Shown here piece after piece: positions 27,861-42,022 of a stretch of 64,000 nucleotides of DNA. The translations under genes and the position numbers were made by a program. Under the pieces are notes generated by a model that was given only the letters and a program-made list of their open reading frames with translations, ran no database searches and was not told where the DNA came from. How positions within the stretch are numbered: the stretch's first letter is position 1; every line of letters begins with the position of its first letter. Source of the stretch: Dromaius novaehollandiae (lineage: Eukaryota; Chordata; Aves; Casuariiformes; Dromaiidae); the NCBI RefSeq assembly GCF_036370855.1, contig NC_088113.1, forward strand, positions 16,450,501-16,514,500, given 5' to 3'.

Positions 27861-30800
27861 GCACGCTCGTGTCGCTTGGGGCGGATCCGCCGCCGGGGAG
27901 GCGGGCGCGTGTCCAACGCCCGAAGTTACTTTCGTCTTTGCACCTCGCCCCTACGGTTTGCGAACCACAAAGGCCACGGATGGAGTTACAGTAGCAGCTG
28001 TCATAATGTTTCTTGAATTCTTTTTCCATCTTAAGTGTAAAGACAGCAGCTAAGTAGCTTTTATCAACTAAGAATTGAATTTAGTTACATCTTAAAATAT
28101 TTCAGGTTATACAGATGTGACTTTTGTAAGATACTAATCGCTTGGTAAATATAACCATTTAGTTTTTGTAAGACTTAATGAGTTAAGATTGGAATTCATA
28201 TATATTTTCTACTAACTTTGTGGTTCACAAGTGAATTTCAATGAAAAAAACATAGTATAATCTGTTGCATCATTCACGTTCTTTCTCTGCAATTATAGAA
28301 AGACAGAATGATCCTGGGATCTGCTATCTGATGTACTTCTGACATATTGCCTCCTTGATAATTGCAAGTGTACCTGGAGAAGCACTGCAATCTTGCTTTG
28401 TGCTTTACAGCCACTCAGGGATGATGCTATTAACTGGAATAAAACGGGTGGCTAGGGTGTAGGTAGGACCTGTGTTTTGTACTGATGCAATGCTGAAGAC
28501 ACAGAATTACAGAAGTAACCTTCACTGGGTAAGGCAACTCATTAAAGTTAGCTTTGCTACTTACTGTCTTTTAATATTTTAATTTTCTTATACTTGCTTA
28601 TCTCTTTCATCAGATAACTTTTGTACATACATTTAAAGACGTCTTTGTTCCCTTTCTAACCAGTGTCAAACCAACAGAAATTGAAACAGAATCAGGATCT
28701 GAAACTACATTTAAAGCATCTAGAATTATACTGAGGTCATTTGTATTTTATCTTTTCTTTCACACTTCATGTAGGCCACCATGTAGCATTAACAAAAGAG
28801 TAAACGTTTAGCCTGCTGACACGGTTAGCTGTTCTTAGTCTCTGTAAGGCCTTCATTTCTTTCCAGTCATCAGGTTTACCTGAGGGCAGGAGAGAAGCCT
28901 GCCTCTTAGAAGAAAGCAGGAAGATTAGCACCAAACATTCACCATTTTCATGAACGTGCAGCTTTATTTTGAGGACCTACAGAGGGTTTCTGCTAGGCAA
29001 GCCTGATCCCAGGACTTTGAAATCAAGTAACTTATTTAATGGATAGAGAGGGAAAGGCCAGTCTGGAAAGAAACAAAAGGGCAATTAAGTACAGGAATTG
29101 CAGAGGGAAGAGAAATGGAAAATAGCAATTGCTCATGTCGAGCTCCTGGGACTGTGTTGCGGCAAGCCGTGCCACGAGGACAGGGCAGAGGCAGTTGATG
29201 GTGCTGCCTGCGATCGAGTGAGGCAGGGCAAAGGCTACCCTGAGTGCATTGTTCCAGTGTGACTAGTGAGATAATTTAATGTAGAGTGGCTTGGCAATTA
29301 GATGTCTCTACAGAGATTTTAACATCTAACAGATTAACTGCCTTATGTAAATGGGCTAACATTAGTTAACTGAGGATAACAATTATTAAACTGTTACATC
29401 ACTGACTTGTGTAATGTTTTACTCTAAAAACAATTATCTGTAGATCACTAGAGGGTGCAATGATTTTGTGAATTGCACTGGCGTAACATGCGAATATGGT
29501 GTACTGAAAGATATGACGTGTATTATTTATTTAACTGATGGATGAGTAGTCATACCAATACCACCCCCAGGCCAACTTCTGGGTGACCTTAGCCGACTTG
29601 TTTTGTAAGTTCCCTGTCTGGAAGTTATTTTATAACAGTTACAACACAGCCTCTTTACTTCCATATTAAGAAGGGCTGTTTTTAATCATTAATCATTTTA
29701 ATCAAAAAAGGGTTTTTAATAATCTGTTCTGACCTGTTTCTTACACATCCTTAGAATAAAACAGAAGTGATAAGATTAATAAAAAAACAAAAAATCAGTT
29801 ATAGCAACAATCACAAATACATCACAGACAAATACAAGTCACACAAATTTGTGCCACTTCTATCAAGCATTTTCTGTTACAGTTAAAGATAGTATTTAAA
29901 GTGCCTTGATTTGTGTAGAAATAAACTGTGGGGGGGTTTTTAATCATGGAAAGCGCAGGACGTTATTTTGTGGACAGAACTCTCAAACAGTAAGTGACTG
30001 ATACATACTCAAAACTGCATAATGACCTCACTGAAAAAGGTTGAGAGGGAAATTTCCCAAGAATGGGTTACTTCAGACAATGAAGTTTCTAGCAGCTTCT
30101 TCCGGTGCCAGGAATACTAGCCAAGCTGTGGAAAGACTCTGATTCGGTAAGACAGGTTCTCATGGAGTCTTATTGTTCACACTGAATGTCAAGCACTGAA
30201 GTTATTTAGAAAAGTTACTATTTAATGATAAACAAACTACCATATTCAGTTGGTAGCAAATACTTAAGTGAGAACTATTGAGATTAAATTTTTGCTGAAG
30301 AGAGCTACCTTGAGCTTGACTCTTCCACCTCATTAGACTATTCCTAAACATTGTTAACATATTAATCTACCATAGTATGCAGAGCTCTATCTAGAAGATT
30401 GTAAGTCAGTTCTAAATCCACTGTAGTCTTAATACCCTGTGAGTGATTTTTGTAACTGGAGAATTTTGCAATGGATGTTAGAAATGCCAAGCATTTTGAG
30501 AGGTCTCAGAATGTAGTATTTAGTTGTGGGAGATGGTGACCCTAAAACAGGCATAGGCAATTCAGCAGATACACATCTCTTATTCATTAGACTATCTGTA
30601 GCCTTTCAGCAGTTTTTCAGTGAAAGAAACATTGACTGCTGTCAGCAAGGAAAAAATCTCCAAGGAAGAAGGTGGTCAACATTTGGTGCAGATTAGCAGC
30701 TAGCTCTTACAAAACTGCCATTTATTTTAATAGGAGTTTTGTTCAAGAAAGTTTCACTTTTATAGATTTCTGACTATACTCAAAAAAGACAGTAGGGGAA

Positions 30801-33800
30801 AAAGCTGTCATTACTGACACACACCAATCTAAAACCTTGGCAGTAGCTCCAAGCCAGAGCCAACTGTGTTACACTTTGTAATTAAGAAGCACATTCTGCT
30901 TTTAGGAAATAATTCACGTCTCCATTTGAAAAAAAAATTCATTTGAGCAGATGTTTTGTTTCCAAGTAATTTCTAGTAGCTTCTGTATTTGACTGCTGTC
31001 AAGGGCTAGACTGCTTGTAAACCTGAGTTTTATAAGGAGTGATAAAATTATAAACAATAAAGCTGGACATTGGGAAAATGATTATTTGCAATACAAGGGG
31101 AGGGGGGAGCTTACACAAACACTGCATGTCCTAAGTGTTAAAATTCTTTATGTTGGTTGTGTAGCACCTTGAGAATATCATGTCTATTTTTTGATGATGA
31201 AGATTTGATATTACACTATAAAGACTGACATCTCTTTTCCCTGTGTATGTTGATAATATCTGTCTAGGAACTGAAATCAAAGAAAATACTCTGTCATTTA
31301 AGCCTGCCCAGTCACAGGCACTCCCAAGACGGTTTTAGGGACCATACCAGACATCTAGAAAAAATATAAAATCTGTGGAAGCCCATGTAAGATTGCTTCC
31401 CATGGGTCTTTCAGGGACTCTCTGCTTATGATTCTGCTAAATGCAACTGATAAATGAAATGGGCCCTGTGATTATGTGCCTCAGATAAATTTTGGCAGAG
31501 CGGTCTCCTTGGCATGGTTATGAAGGATCTGAAATGGCTCTTGGGATCATGTATGGAAGAGCTCAGAGGTTCCCATGAATGTATTTGCTGGAAAGTGTAT
31601 TATCACTTCATATTTTGAGACACATGTTTGCCAGCAGGGAAGTGTGCATTAACCCCTTTTAGCAGTCTCATAAGATAACCATTGTTTTGACTTAAAAATA
31701 TAAATGTCAGCAAATATTTCATAAATGAGAATTTGTTTTATGTCTAGATCATTCCTACGCTCCATAATGGCTACCAGAAAAGCCAGATTTTCAAACTCAT
31801 GCAGACTTAAGACAATTCCAATATTAGCTTTCTTTAAGAAAAATACAGATTTTCTGGCACACTTAAGAAAAACAGCACATCCTGCTTCATAGTCCTAATC
31901 CCAGTGATCAATTAGACCACCCTGCAGTACAAAATAACACCAAATCCTAAACGAAAAAGGATTTGATGATGATGGCAGTGATTCAAGTTTGAACTGTGAA
32001 TGAAATTAGCACAAGAAAAAGTAGCATTCATAATGGATTACCATAACCAAATTTTATTGCAGGAAGACTGCTGATCAATGGAAGCAAACCTATGCAGAAA
32101 ATTCAGTATTTAACTGTTGCATTTCTTTGCCACTGACAGAACGTGAGTTCTGGTTGCTTATCCTGCTTCATGTATCACCAGTCAATACTTTTCAGGTTTT
32201 TCAAATGAAAAATTGAAAAAAGTTAACTACTTCATATACTTTGAGAAAAATATATTTGGTAGTCTTTTTCCTGTCATATTCTGAAACACTACAAGAAGAC
32301 TGCATCAGTTCCTTGAACTGAAAGAAAAGGTTCTGATGTGTCTGAAATACTGGTATTCTCATACAGTGCTAATGAAAATTATTTGAAGGTCTTGCCCTTT
32401 TCTTGAGCTGGAAAAACAAGTTCCCACTCCCTTTGTCAGTCTGGCAATTGTACTGGCAGAAAACTTCCACTATTGTTTTTTCCAAACATACTTTTCCAGT
32501 TATTTCCATTATACAACCCTTACTTAATACCCCACCTATAAACACACTTTCACCATCAGCAGTCAGTTCAGAATATGAGGCTGTTACCATTAGGCTATGT
32601 TTTCCTACATACACTTCTAAAGTAAATAAAGAGTCCCCTTCCTTTCAGAAAGGAAGTACAGCATTTTCTTGGTGTAGGAGAGTAGGTTCTTGCTCACATT
32701 TTACTAGAAGCTTTGTGCAAGTAATTTTGAACAGATTTCTGATTTGTATCAAAAGGAGACAGTAACGGGGAGATATCACCACTACGCACTATATCACATC
32801 CTGAAAACATGGTGTTAGCTGCAAATTAGTTCATTTTCATGATGTTTTTACCAGGTTAGGACAGAGCTCAAACTACATTATGGATTAGCATTCAGATACT
32901 TCAGTAGTAAGTTAACTATCTCTTTCTCTTTTCAATGAGAGGGACTAAAACTAGAAATAAATGTGGTTCATCCAAATAGCCAGCATTCTTTACCTTTTCT
33001 CCTCTGCGCAGGACTAGCAGTTCCACCGCTGGTGTTGAGTCCTAGCAGTTTGCTTCCCACTGCTTCAGCAAGCAGGTATGTCCCTCTGAAACCTTTCACC
33101 CTCCTTCTTCATACCTAATGTACCCCAGAATTTCTTGTCATAAGTGAAGTCTGGGCTCATCATTTGACCCAGGATGGGGTCAGTCTGTGCTAGAGCCAGT
33201 GAGAGGGAGGTGACAGGCATGTAGCAGACAGCAGTGAAGACTCCTGAGCTCTATACTATCTTAAGCTACCTGCCTGGATCGAGTTAGCCATATTGTCAAA
33301 CTGTATTCTATAAAAGGGATTTCCCACTTTTTGTCAAAGCTGCTTACGCTGACTGGAGCACATCCTATGTCTGGTCACTTATTCCCATTCTTGAGCTGCT
33401 ACTCGTGTTGTACCAGTACATCTCTTCATATAGCCCAGCATGAGCTTTATAAGGGAACAATACAGTTGTATTAATGTCTCTGCACAGCCAACCACAACTG
33501 GAACTGCGGAAAAAAAATATCACAGAAAAGCTGTGCTAGTATTGCAGGGGAGGCAATGATGTTGCAGGAACAAGTGGTCAAGCGCTGATTAAGCCTGTAC
33601 CGTGCTGTGCTGTGCCTCCCAAAACATCTACTGGAATTATAGCTTGGTTTTATCTAGATATTCAACAGTTTTCTAAATTCCAGTTTAGTGCCATTTTGTT
33701 CTTCATCCACTCACAAACTCTAACTTGGTTAGTATCATGCAACAGTTCACCCCAAAATAAAACACAGATCACTACAAAAACCCCAAATCCCTATATTTGT

Positions 33801-36800
33801 TTCCATGCTTTAACAGCCCACCAGGGGAGTCTTTCTAAATCCTCTAATTCTTAGGGCTTTTCTTGCTTCATTTCAGGAAAAACGGATTAAAGGAACAGCC
33901 AACAAATCCCTCTCACCTAATCCCTCATGATTTGGTAAAAATGGTTAGTTGCATATGAAATACAAATCAAAACTTTGACAAATTGTCATTTTCTATCCTG
34001 AGAAAAATACCTATCATCCCCCCAAAAGAGCTGAAATAGCTGCAAACATAAAAGCTTTTTGGAGAAAAGTTACAGGTATATATGTTTATTCAGAAATATG
34101 GTGGAATCGATTCATCTTCAACTTCTGTGGGGGAAAGCCACAAGAGGGGGCTTAATTTCTGTGAGGTTCTCCACATGAAGAACTGGTGCTGAAGAACTGC
34201 CTTCACATGAAGAACTGATTCCATCAGAGGGAAAGGATTCATACATACCTTCTCACAGGCAAACTTACCTCAAAGCATCCATATCGCAAGGCAAAGCCAT
34301 ATGAAGGAGGATAAGATCCCCTCTGATTCTATGTCCCAGCAGCAACCACCCTCAAAGGATAGCCCATCCCTAAACCCAGAGCGTATTTTTTTTTCTGCAG
34401 AAATAGATTATTTCCCTGCTTCTGTGTTAAAAATGTGATCTAGACAGAAAATCCTTTCTGGAAACAAATGAGAAAGATACATGCGGGCCCTTTTTCAGCA
34501 ATTCAAATATAGTAATGAAAACAACATAAAAGCAATGGAATGTACTCAGATAAAAAGGTACCTTGAATGTCTTCTAGACTGAGCCAAGTTGATCTGGCAG
34601 CCCTACAAACCCTACAAAAGAGGGCTGGTTTTCAGCCTGGCCAGTTTGCTGGTATTACTGGCTGCTCAGCTGCATGACTGACAGCAGCAGAAAAATGAAG
34701 GAGATAGGAATGTGTGGGCAGGGACACTCCTTTTGATGACAGCATGATCTCAGACCAGCTTAAATCACTTCTGAAAGTGTAGCCTAAGTGGCTTTGCCAC
34801 ACAGTATTTTACACCACAGGAAAATCCAACATGATAGTAATTTGTACTCATTTTGTGCTAGTGAAAGGATAAAAGGGACAGTATAGTAATTATGAATCTG
34901 ATCTCTGACACTGGTAACCTACAATGAATATTAAACATATGCATGCAAAAATCCATTGCCTGCATAGCTCTACTAGTGACTTTTCAAAGGGATTAAAAGA
35001 AACAGAAGCTTCCAGACAACGTGTATAAATAAGAGTTTTCTAGCATCTTTGTATGTTCACCTTTAACATTTGCCTTGATCACAAGGACAAGCAGAGATAA
35101 TGAAACAGAGGCAGCAGGAATCCAGTGAAACTGGTTCCCCAGCCCGAAGGTTTCCAAATCACTTTCTTATGCCAATAATTTTAAATTGCATGTATGCATA
35201 TGAAATGGAAATAAAAAAAATCCTATTGCTCACTGGGCAGTATCAAACCCAGGCTCATACAATGTGATCCTATGTAATACTGGCCATGTACATGTCTTAC
35301 TGCAGAAATGAAATACAGCGAGCGCAAACCACAATATACAAGTTTGTGTCATAAGTGTTTTTCTGTGTTTTGGGGAAAAAAAATACAAAAGGCAGAGTGT
35401 ATAATGAGAATTATTCATGCTCAGCTACCATATTATAGTTCATGTAACGTAGAAAAGGGGAAGTATACTTTCTTCCTTCTTATGACTAAACCCAATACGG
35501 AACTAAGTAAATCTTTTCCAGACATTTATATACAGATTCAGAATTTGATTTCCAACAGGAATTGTTGCAAAAGGACTCTTCCTGGAACTTCCTAATGTGT
35601 ACTGTTTTTCTACTGCGTATAGCTTTCACACATATCCATGGACAACTGCAGTACAAAGGCAGCAGTCAAAAGGGACATTGTTCTCTAGCAAGGTGATACT
35701 GGTAGGGGAAAAGAAAAAAGGAAAAAAGGGGATGTAGTTTCTTAATAATACTATTGCACATCTATTTCCCATTTCAAAGTTATACTGATTTCCTTCTCAC
35801 TTTGGAAAAAAAAAAAAAAACCAAAAAAACCAAAAAGTCTGGTTCCTAAAATCATTTCTAAACTAAAATAGCGTACGATCTTTTGAAAGACATCTGAGAT
35901 TTATTTGTGGGAGAAAGGAAACTTGGATCTGAAATGTCTCCATCTTGGAGTTTCCATTTACTCAGTAAAGCAGCCAAATTACTAGGTTGCACAAATTTCT
36001 TCAACACTAGACTAATACAGCAAATATGACTTGGTCACATTTGGCCTAGAGTCAATTCACTCCTCTCTAAGGGTGAGAGCAAATTAATAAAACAACAGCA
36101 CATCCTTCTCTCACAGGGCTGCAGATCTCTATCCATCAACTTTTCATCATCTACAATGGTTGGCTATATTCTGAACAGGTACCCACCCTGCACAAAAAGC
36201 TAAGTTTAGGAGTCACACTCACTTCCTTTGCCCTGTTTTCACATGCTAATCCATTTGCTCTGCTAACCTGCTACACAAATAGTTAGCATATACAAACCAC
36301 AGGCTTTTGTGGTCTATGCCAGTAAGTTTGCATCAAGAAATCTAGAAGAGAAAACAATTCATTGAACACACATGAACTCACATTTCATGAACTCAAATAT
36401 TTATTCATGCAAGTTTAGGTGTCAAGATCCTGCTACATCAAACATATCATGAATTCCCAAAAAACCCAACCAACCAAGCAAAAAAAAAACCCCGAAGGGT
36501 AGTTTTTAGCAAATAGTTTTTAAAAGTGAATATGGTAAGTATATCACTACTGGGAAAATAAGAGGGAACTTTTGAATTAACTGATTACATAGCAATGCTT
36601 CTCAAGGCCTTCAGTAACTTTTCTAATCAGGCAGAAAGCAGAAATGATTTCCCTGAATGAGTAGTATCAACAACCTTCCATTATCCACACTAAACAGCAT
36701 TCAGAGTATCTTCTTATTGATTAGGTTTGTAATCACAGCTGAAAAATGCAGCTATTTTCTCTCTAGTGTATGAAATTTTTTTGTTCTTTTGCACTCATAA

Positions 36801-37756
36801 AACTAAAATCAGTCAGCTATGTTTAGGATGAGGATGACCTCATCCACTGCTAAAAGCAGGCAAAACTATTTTGTCTTTTCATCTGAACTGAAAGCTGACT
36901 TTTATTTATCCAGTCAAAAAAAAAGATCTGGTTCTACCAAGATGATACTTGTTTGCTAACATTTCTGAAGCAGTAGAACTTTGATTCATTGTTTAATAAT
37001 TTGTGTTAAAGAAACATCAGGGTTTTTTTCCTCGTCACAAGACTCTCATTCCTGCATCACAGAAGTACTGAGGGGTTTTTAAGCTAATGTAAAAGCCACT
37101 CAGTTCTATAATAGGTGGAATATGTTGAATTATATATTTTACTCATATATCCCACTGCCTGTACATGGTGCTGCATGTACTCAAGAACAGCCTTTTAGAT
37201 TTCCGTTTCCAGAAGTCTATAAACATATACCATGAAGTAACTTTTCTTCCCTTTGCAAATACTTGTCACTACACACCCAATTCTACTACATACCTCTCAA
37301 AGTGACCAGATTTAAATAAAGCATGTAGAATGTCTCAGTTTAAAGCAGACTGAGAATTAAAACAGAAAAATCTGAAAAAAGAATCTGCAGTGTAAGCTTC
37401 TACTACAGCATACAATTGTAGATATCTGCACCAAATGTCAGATAGAGCTTTTGACACTTTATCTATAGAAGTAGAATAGGCTGCCTAAGAGCTTATATCT
37501 TAGAATCTAATTTAGTAAACTCTTCACAAATTTAGTAAGCTCTTAACAGAAGGTGATGCATATTTTCAGAAAGATTTAAAATAGTCTTTGGATGAAAACA
37601 GAATGGCCTTTCACTTTCTTGATCACGGAAATGAGTTTTCCTGGACAAGCTCTGAAAGGTAACATGTAGTCAAAAACTACCTATGAAAGATTTGTATAGA
37701 TGATGATGCATCTTCCATCAGATTCTGGGCTGAATCTCCCATCATACCCAGAGAGG

Positions 37757-37835
37757 TTCATTGAACCGGTGACATTATGGTCATGATGCATCCTGATAGG
37801 ACGCATCATGACCATAATGTCACCGGTTCAATGAA
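37757..37835. repeat. Perfect inverted repeat: 33-bp arms, 13-base spacer
   Basis: The left arm (37757-37789, starting ttcattgaaccggtgacatt) is exactly reverse-complementary to the right arm (37803-37835, ending ccggttcaatgaa), with no mismatch over 33 bp. The spacer atcctgataggac itself can pair TCCT with AGGA, so the hairpin can extend to a 3-base loop. The flanks (gagagg / caaatt) do not pair and show no target-site duplication. No DNA-transposon end is recognised. Confidence 0.95.
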
Positions 37836-39366
37836 CAAATTCGTTTACTATTAAATTCACACTTGAAGTCATTCTTAATATGCTAAAAAAAAAAAAAAAA
37901 AAAAAGTGGTAACTCTTCAGAAACCTGTGACCATCTGGTTGTGAAACAGCAGCAGAGTATATGAACTGGTAACGATACTGCTGCTAAAGCACACCCCAAT
38001 TTTTGGCTAATGGGCTGAAACTAAGAAGCATCAAGGAGAGATCAAAATTTTTTTTACATAGTATTTAATGTCTCTCCCTTTCCCTAATATCCCCCACACA
38101 CTGCAGAATAAACCAGATATTACCTTTGCTTCAGAGCATTTAGTTTAAGTTGGGGTATATAAAAAAACATGCATTTGATAGAATGATTTGACAGCTGACG
38201 CTGCCTTGGAACAAACATTTGATTTTCAGATGCATTTTTGTTCCTGCCATAGAACTTCCTAAGTGGCTTACTTAAAGCTGTACAACTTTGGAGTATTGTT
38301 TCCTCATACATAAAACTGGCCAAATACCTTCCTTCAAGCATGTGATTTATCTACTGCTGTTTTGAAGCATGCTGAGGCTCTAGCACTGTCTACATCATTT
38401 GAGTGCAAGTAGTTATTTTTCTTATGAGCTTTCTGATAGGAAAGTTAAAAATACAGATTACAGACACACACAATTGCAGTTAGCTGGCCACCTCATTGCC
38501 TCATCAGTAGTATACTGGCTACTCTTGAGACTAGGTCTTCCGCCTGTTATATGTGGTGGTCTCTTTTGTTCTAGCATACTCAGATAGCCATAGTGAAATA
38601 ATATGCGTATCACACGGGCACGCGCTTGTATTTACATTTTGCAGCAGAGGTCTTAAGTAGGTGGTACATGGCTCTCAGATGGCTTTCAGCTAATGAATGA
38701 TGCAGAGTTTCAATTTAAAGAGTGACTCAAAATTTTTAACAAGGTACATGCTGCATGACTCATTAGCACCATGACTTTCAACTTTATTTATTTATTTTAC
38801 TATTGTGCAATTTCCTTAACTTGTTCAGGGAGTTTGATAATGGCTACACAAACAGTTCCACTTTGTCGGTATCATTAATGGGAGCAGCAGCTGCAAACAG
38901 GTGTTTGACTTAGGTGCAGATACACAATGGTGTAGAACTCATGGATGCAACAACTATTCTGTTGTCTAGGAAACAGTCTCTTTCATAATTTTGGTGTATT
39001 TAAAACTCTGCATAATATGACAATTACCAGCCAGATAATGTTTTTTCTTGCAAGTGCCACAAATGTGCATGTGATCAGGTAGGCAGATAATAATCATATG
39101 TTATCACCCACAACTCATGAGCAAGCACAGTAACTACAATTAAAGACACAACTACATACTTTAATGTACTTTGATTATTTCCAAACAACAGAAAATAATC
39201 AGCAATTTCATACTTCTCCCCTAAATCTGATCCCTTTTTGGAACTAAAGACTACAACACTTCTTACAAAAAATGCACCAAACTATCAAACATTTAATGAA
39301 TACAACTTTCCAATGTCTGCTTGAGGAACTAGTGATGATAGGTAGTAGTGGTAATATATTATGTTA

Positions 39367-39481
39367 TACACACAAATATGTGTGTGTGTGTATATATATA
39401 CACACACACACACATATACACACAGGTGTGTGTGTATGTATGTGTGTAAATATATATGTGTGTGTGTATATATATATGTGT

Positions 39482-39517
<36 letters not shown>
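39367..39517. repeat. Compound (CA)n/(TG)n/(TA)n microsatellite
   Basis: About 150 bases alternate between TG, TA and CA blocks, ending in about 17 CA units. The reading frames it creates on both strands (Cys-Val and His-Thr runs) are artefacts. Its alternating blocks are mutually complementary and could fold back. Confidence 0.95.
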
Positions 39518-39520
<3 letters not shown>

Positions 39521-41715
39521 AATGGTCTTCAAACCATGCTGCCTTTATCCATCAGGTCAAAATTTATATGCAGCTCCTTGTTTCAGAAATCTTATACTCA
39601 ATTAGATACTATTAAAGCAATATGTGAATAAAAGCAAAACGCTGACTCCTCCTACAAAACAGCAAAGCAAGTATGATGCTACAAGCTGAGAAATGTTCAT
39701 ACACAATCTACTGCATGAGAGTGGCTACTTAGCCATGAGTATTCTGCTACTTAACTATCACAGAGGTAATTATCATACCAGTTCTAAATCAAACAGCCTT
39801 GAGGCACCTCTAACTTAATGCCTGTCACTAGCTGACCACAGAGTTATGATGAAGGCAAGCCATTAAATTTTTGTTCTGTGCTCTTTGGACCAGAGATTAG
39901 GCAGATCTTCGATTAGGTCAATTTATGTTGGCCTTAGTGCTGGGATCAAATTTCTTGGAACATTTCATACTGTTTTTCCTATTTTGACTGCTGCTATATA
40001 AAGAATGCATATTTAAAGTACTTAGGAAGTACCTAAAAGGCACAGCCTTTTTCCTAAGCCAAAATAAATCTAGATTTCACTACATGCGTAAAATCAGATG
40101 AAATTATTTACTCTACTCAGGTGCTTTATATTTTTATTTCATCTTACAGCTCAGCAATAACCTTGGAAATTTCTCCTTTTAATTATTTTTTTTTTCAGTC
40201 TTGAAAAAACTAGGTAGTTTCTTGACATTTGCAATTCTATTTATTTATATACTCTCCCTGTCCTAGTATGCAAACTTAAAGTAATGCAGTTAGCCTTTTG
40301 CTGTAACAAAAACAGTCCACTTACTTCTACAAGTTGATTTTCTCACTTAACCAGATTCTGATAAATATCTGCATAACCACGAGCTCCATCTTCCCAAAGA
40401 CTTTTTCCAAAAAGGTCTTTCAAAAGGCCAAATACATCATGTCAACCAGTTCTTTTACTGCACATTTTATGGATATAATTCTAGTAAATTGGTGATCATT
40501 TATTTGCTGTTTCAAGTTGTGCTTGTTTAACTGTATCACATCTCCCAGGAATTTTTATTATTCTAGTTATTTTGATTGTTTTATCATGCAACGAAAACTG
40601 TTTTCTGCAAAAAATCTTCAAATCTCTCCCAACATCTTCTCAAAGCTATAATATTCGTTATCCTTCAACACTAATATACTAAGTCCACTGATCAGTCAAA
40701 GACTTCTACTAGCAAAGGTCAGCCACTTCTTAAATTGAAAGGCTTACCTGATCCTAATTGCAGTACCTGGTCTTATTAGACAGGAATTTCTTCTTTTTTA
40801 AAATCTCTGTATTTTTCAAAATAATTACCTGACTTCACAGTCTCAAATTCCAGTATCAGGGGCTACAATTAATATGCAAAGAAAGTGTTCCTTAACTATG
40901 TCTTGAATCATATAACTGACATCACCAATCATTATCCTGCCCCTGGCTATGCTATTTTGATGAAGTTCTTACTACTGTAACTATATTTGCATCAATCATT
41001 CAGAATTTTGAAGAGATTAAGTGTGCAGAGAAGCTCCAAATACATGCAATTGAATCTTATACTGACAGAAACCCTATTTTGCATTCTAGGTAGCACTATC
41101 TAGGTAGCACTACCATGGTGACTATTAAGTAAAATGCCAGTTGAGGTACACAAGAACAGTCCTCAACTGTTCTTACTAGAAGTCAGGACAATGGACTGAC
41201 ACAAACAAGCTTAAAAACAACATCTTAGAGACTGCTGTCTGCAAAAGACAATCTGTTCTTTGTACAAATCTAACACCAGGCTAACTCATTCATTCAAGGT
41301 TTTTTTTTTTTTTTTTTTTTTTTTCCCCAAAGTAAGTTAAGAAAACAGAAGACTGGAAGAGTGAGAACAATGAACTATAACTATCTGGGGTAGAAAGCTA
41401 TTTTTTAGGAGATCCTAGCTGAGTATAAACTGCAAATGGGGGCAAACTCAAAAAATAAATTTAGTTTGAGTGCATCTGAAGAACAAGAACTTATGTTGGG
41501 ATTTGTAACATTCTCCTTGGGAAGAAGCGATACAATGTTATTTTAATTCCCTCAAGGGAAGGACAAAAGAAACCTTCTTCCATATGAAGAATGCTTTTTA
41601 AGTATTTTCAGTTTGACTTTTAGTATACAGATGGAAGATAAATATTAGTTTTACTACTAACAAAATACAAAGCAAAAACAGTCATAATACTACAACAACC
41701 TAAAAATAAAGTGCT

Positions 41716-42022
41716 TAGAGGGGAGGTGGAGCCAGACTCTTAGAGGTAAATGGTGAAAGGACAAAAGGTAATGGACGGAAGTAGCAATGATGAAAATTCC
41801 AACTACATACTAGAAGCATTTCCTCCCCTTTCCCCAGCCCAAAATGTGGCTAGTCAAATATCAGAACAGATGGACTGCAGAATATCCACTTTGGAAGACA
41901 GTCAAAACTCAACTGGGTATGACCCTGAACAACCTGATCTAACTTTGAAGTTGGCCCTTCTCTGAGTGGGGGGCTGCAACAGAAGAACTCCAGAGGTACC
42001 TTCCCCAAGTTATTCTGTGATG
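41716..42022 (+). mobile_element. CR1 LINE 3'-end fragment
   Basis: A decayed 3'-terminal CR1 copy in plus orientation. Recognisable blocks in the consensus order are: gaggtggagccagactctta near the start, gtgaaaggacaaaaggtaat, a caaaactcaactgg block, aacaacctgatctaacttt, gttggcccttctctgag, actccagaggtaccttcc, and the terminal ttattctgtgatgc that stands for the ATTCTRTG end repeat. It is 5'-truncated, as most CR1 copies are. A 71-codon open frame inside it is not the CR1 protein. It lies antisense to the AIG1/ADTRP-like gene, about 700 bp beyond that gene's stop. It may be overlapped by that gene's 3' UTR. Confidence 0.9.

Larger units (their letters stand above)
28030..41715. other. Intergenic region between PRELID3B and the AIG1/ADTRP-like gene
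   Basis: About 13.7 kb of AT-rich DNA without a supported gene. It holds an orphan exon-like segment (33012-33075), the perfect hairpin at 37757-37835, an A tract near 37885-37905, a compound CA/TG/TA microsatellite (39367-39517) and a T25 run (41300-41324). The short reading frames here have no recognisable domains. Confidence 0.5.

Noticed and set aside
32369-32765. Overlapping 81- and 120-codon frames on opposite strands
   Set aside because: No recognisable domain, no splice context or promoter, and such lengths occur by chance in a window of this size.
39272-39631. Reading frames of 76-119 codons on both strands
   Set aside because: They are translations of the CA/TG/TA microsatellite.
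41750-41965. 71-codon plus-strand reading frame
   Set aside because: It lies inside the CR1 3'-end fragment, which is non-coding in intact CR1 elements.
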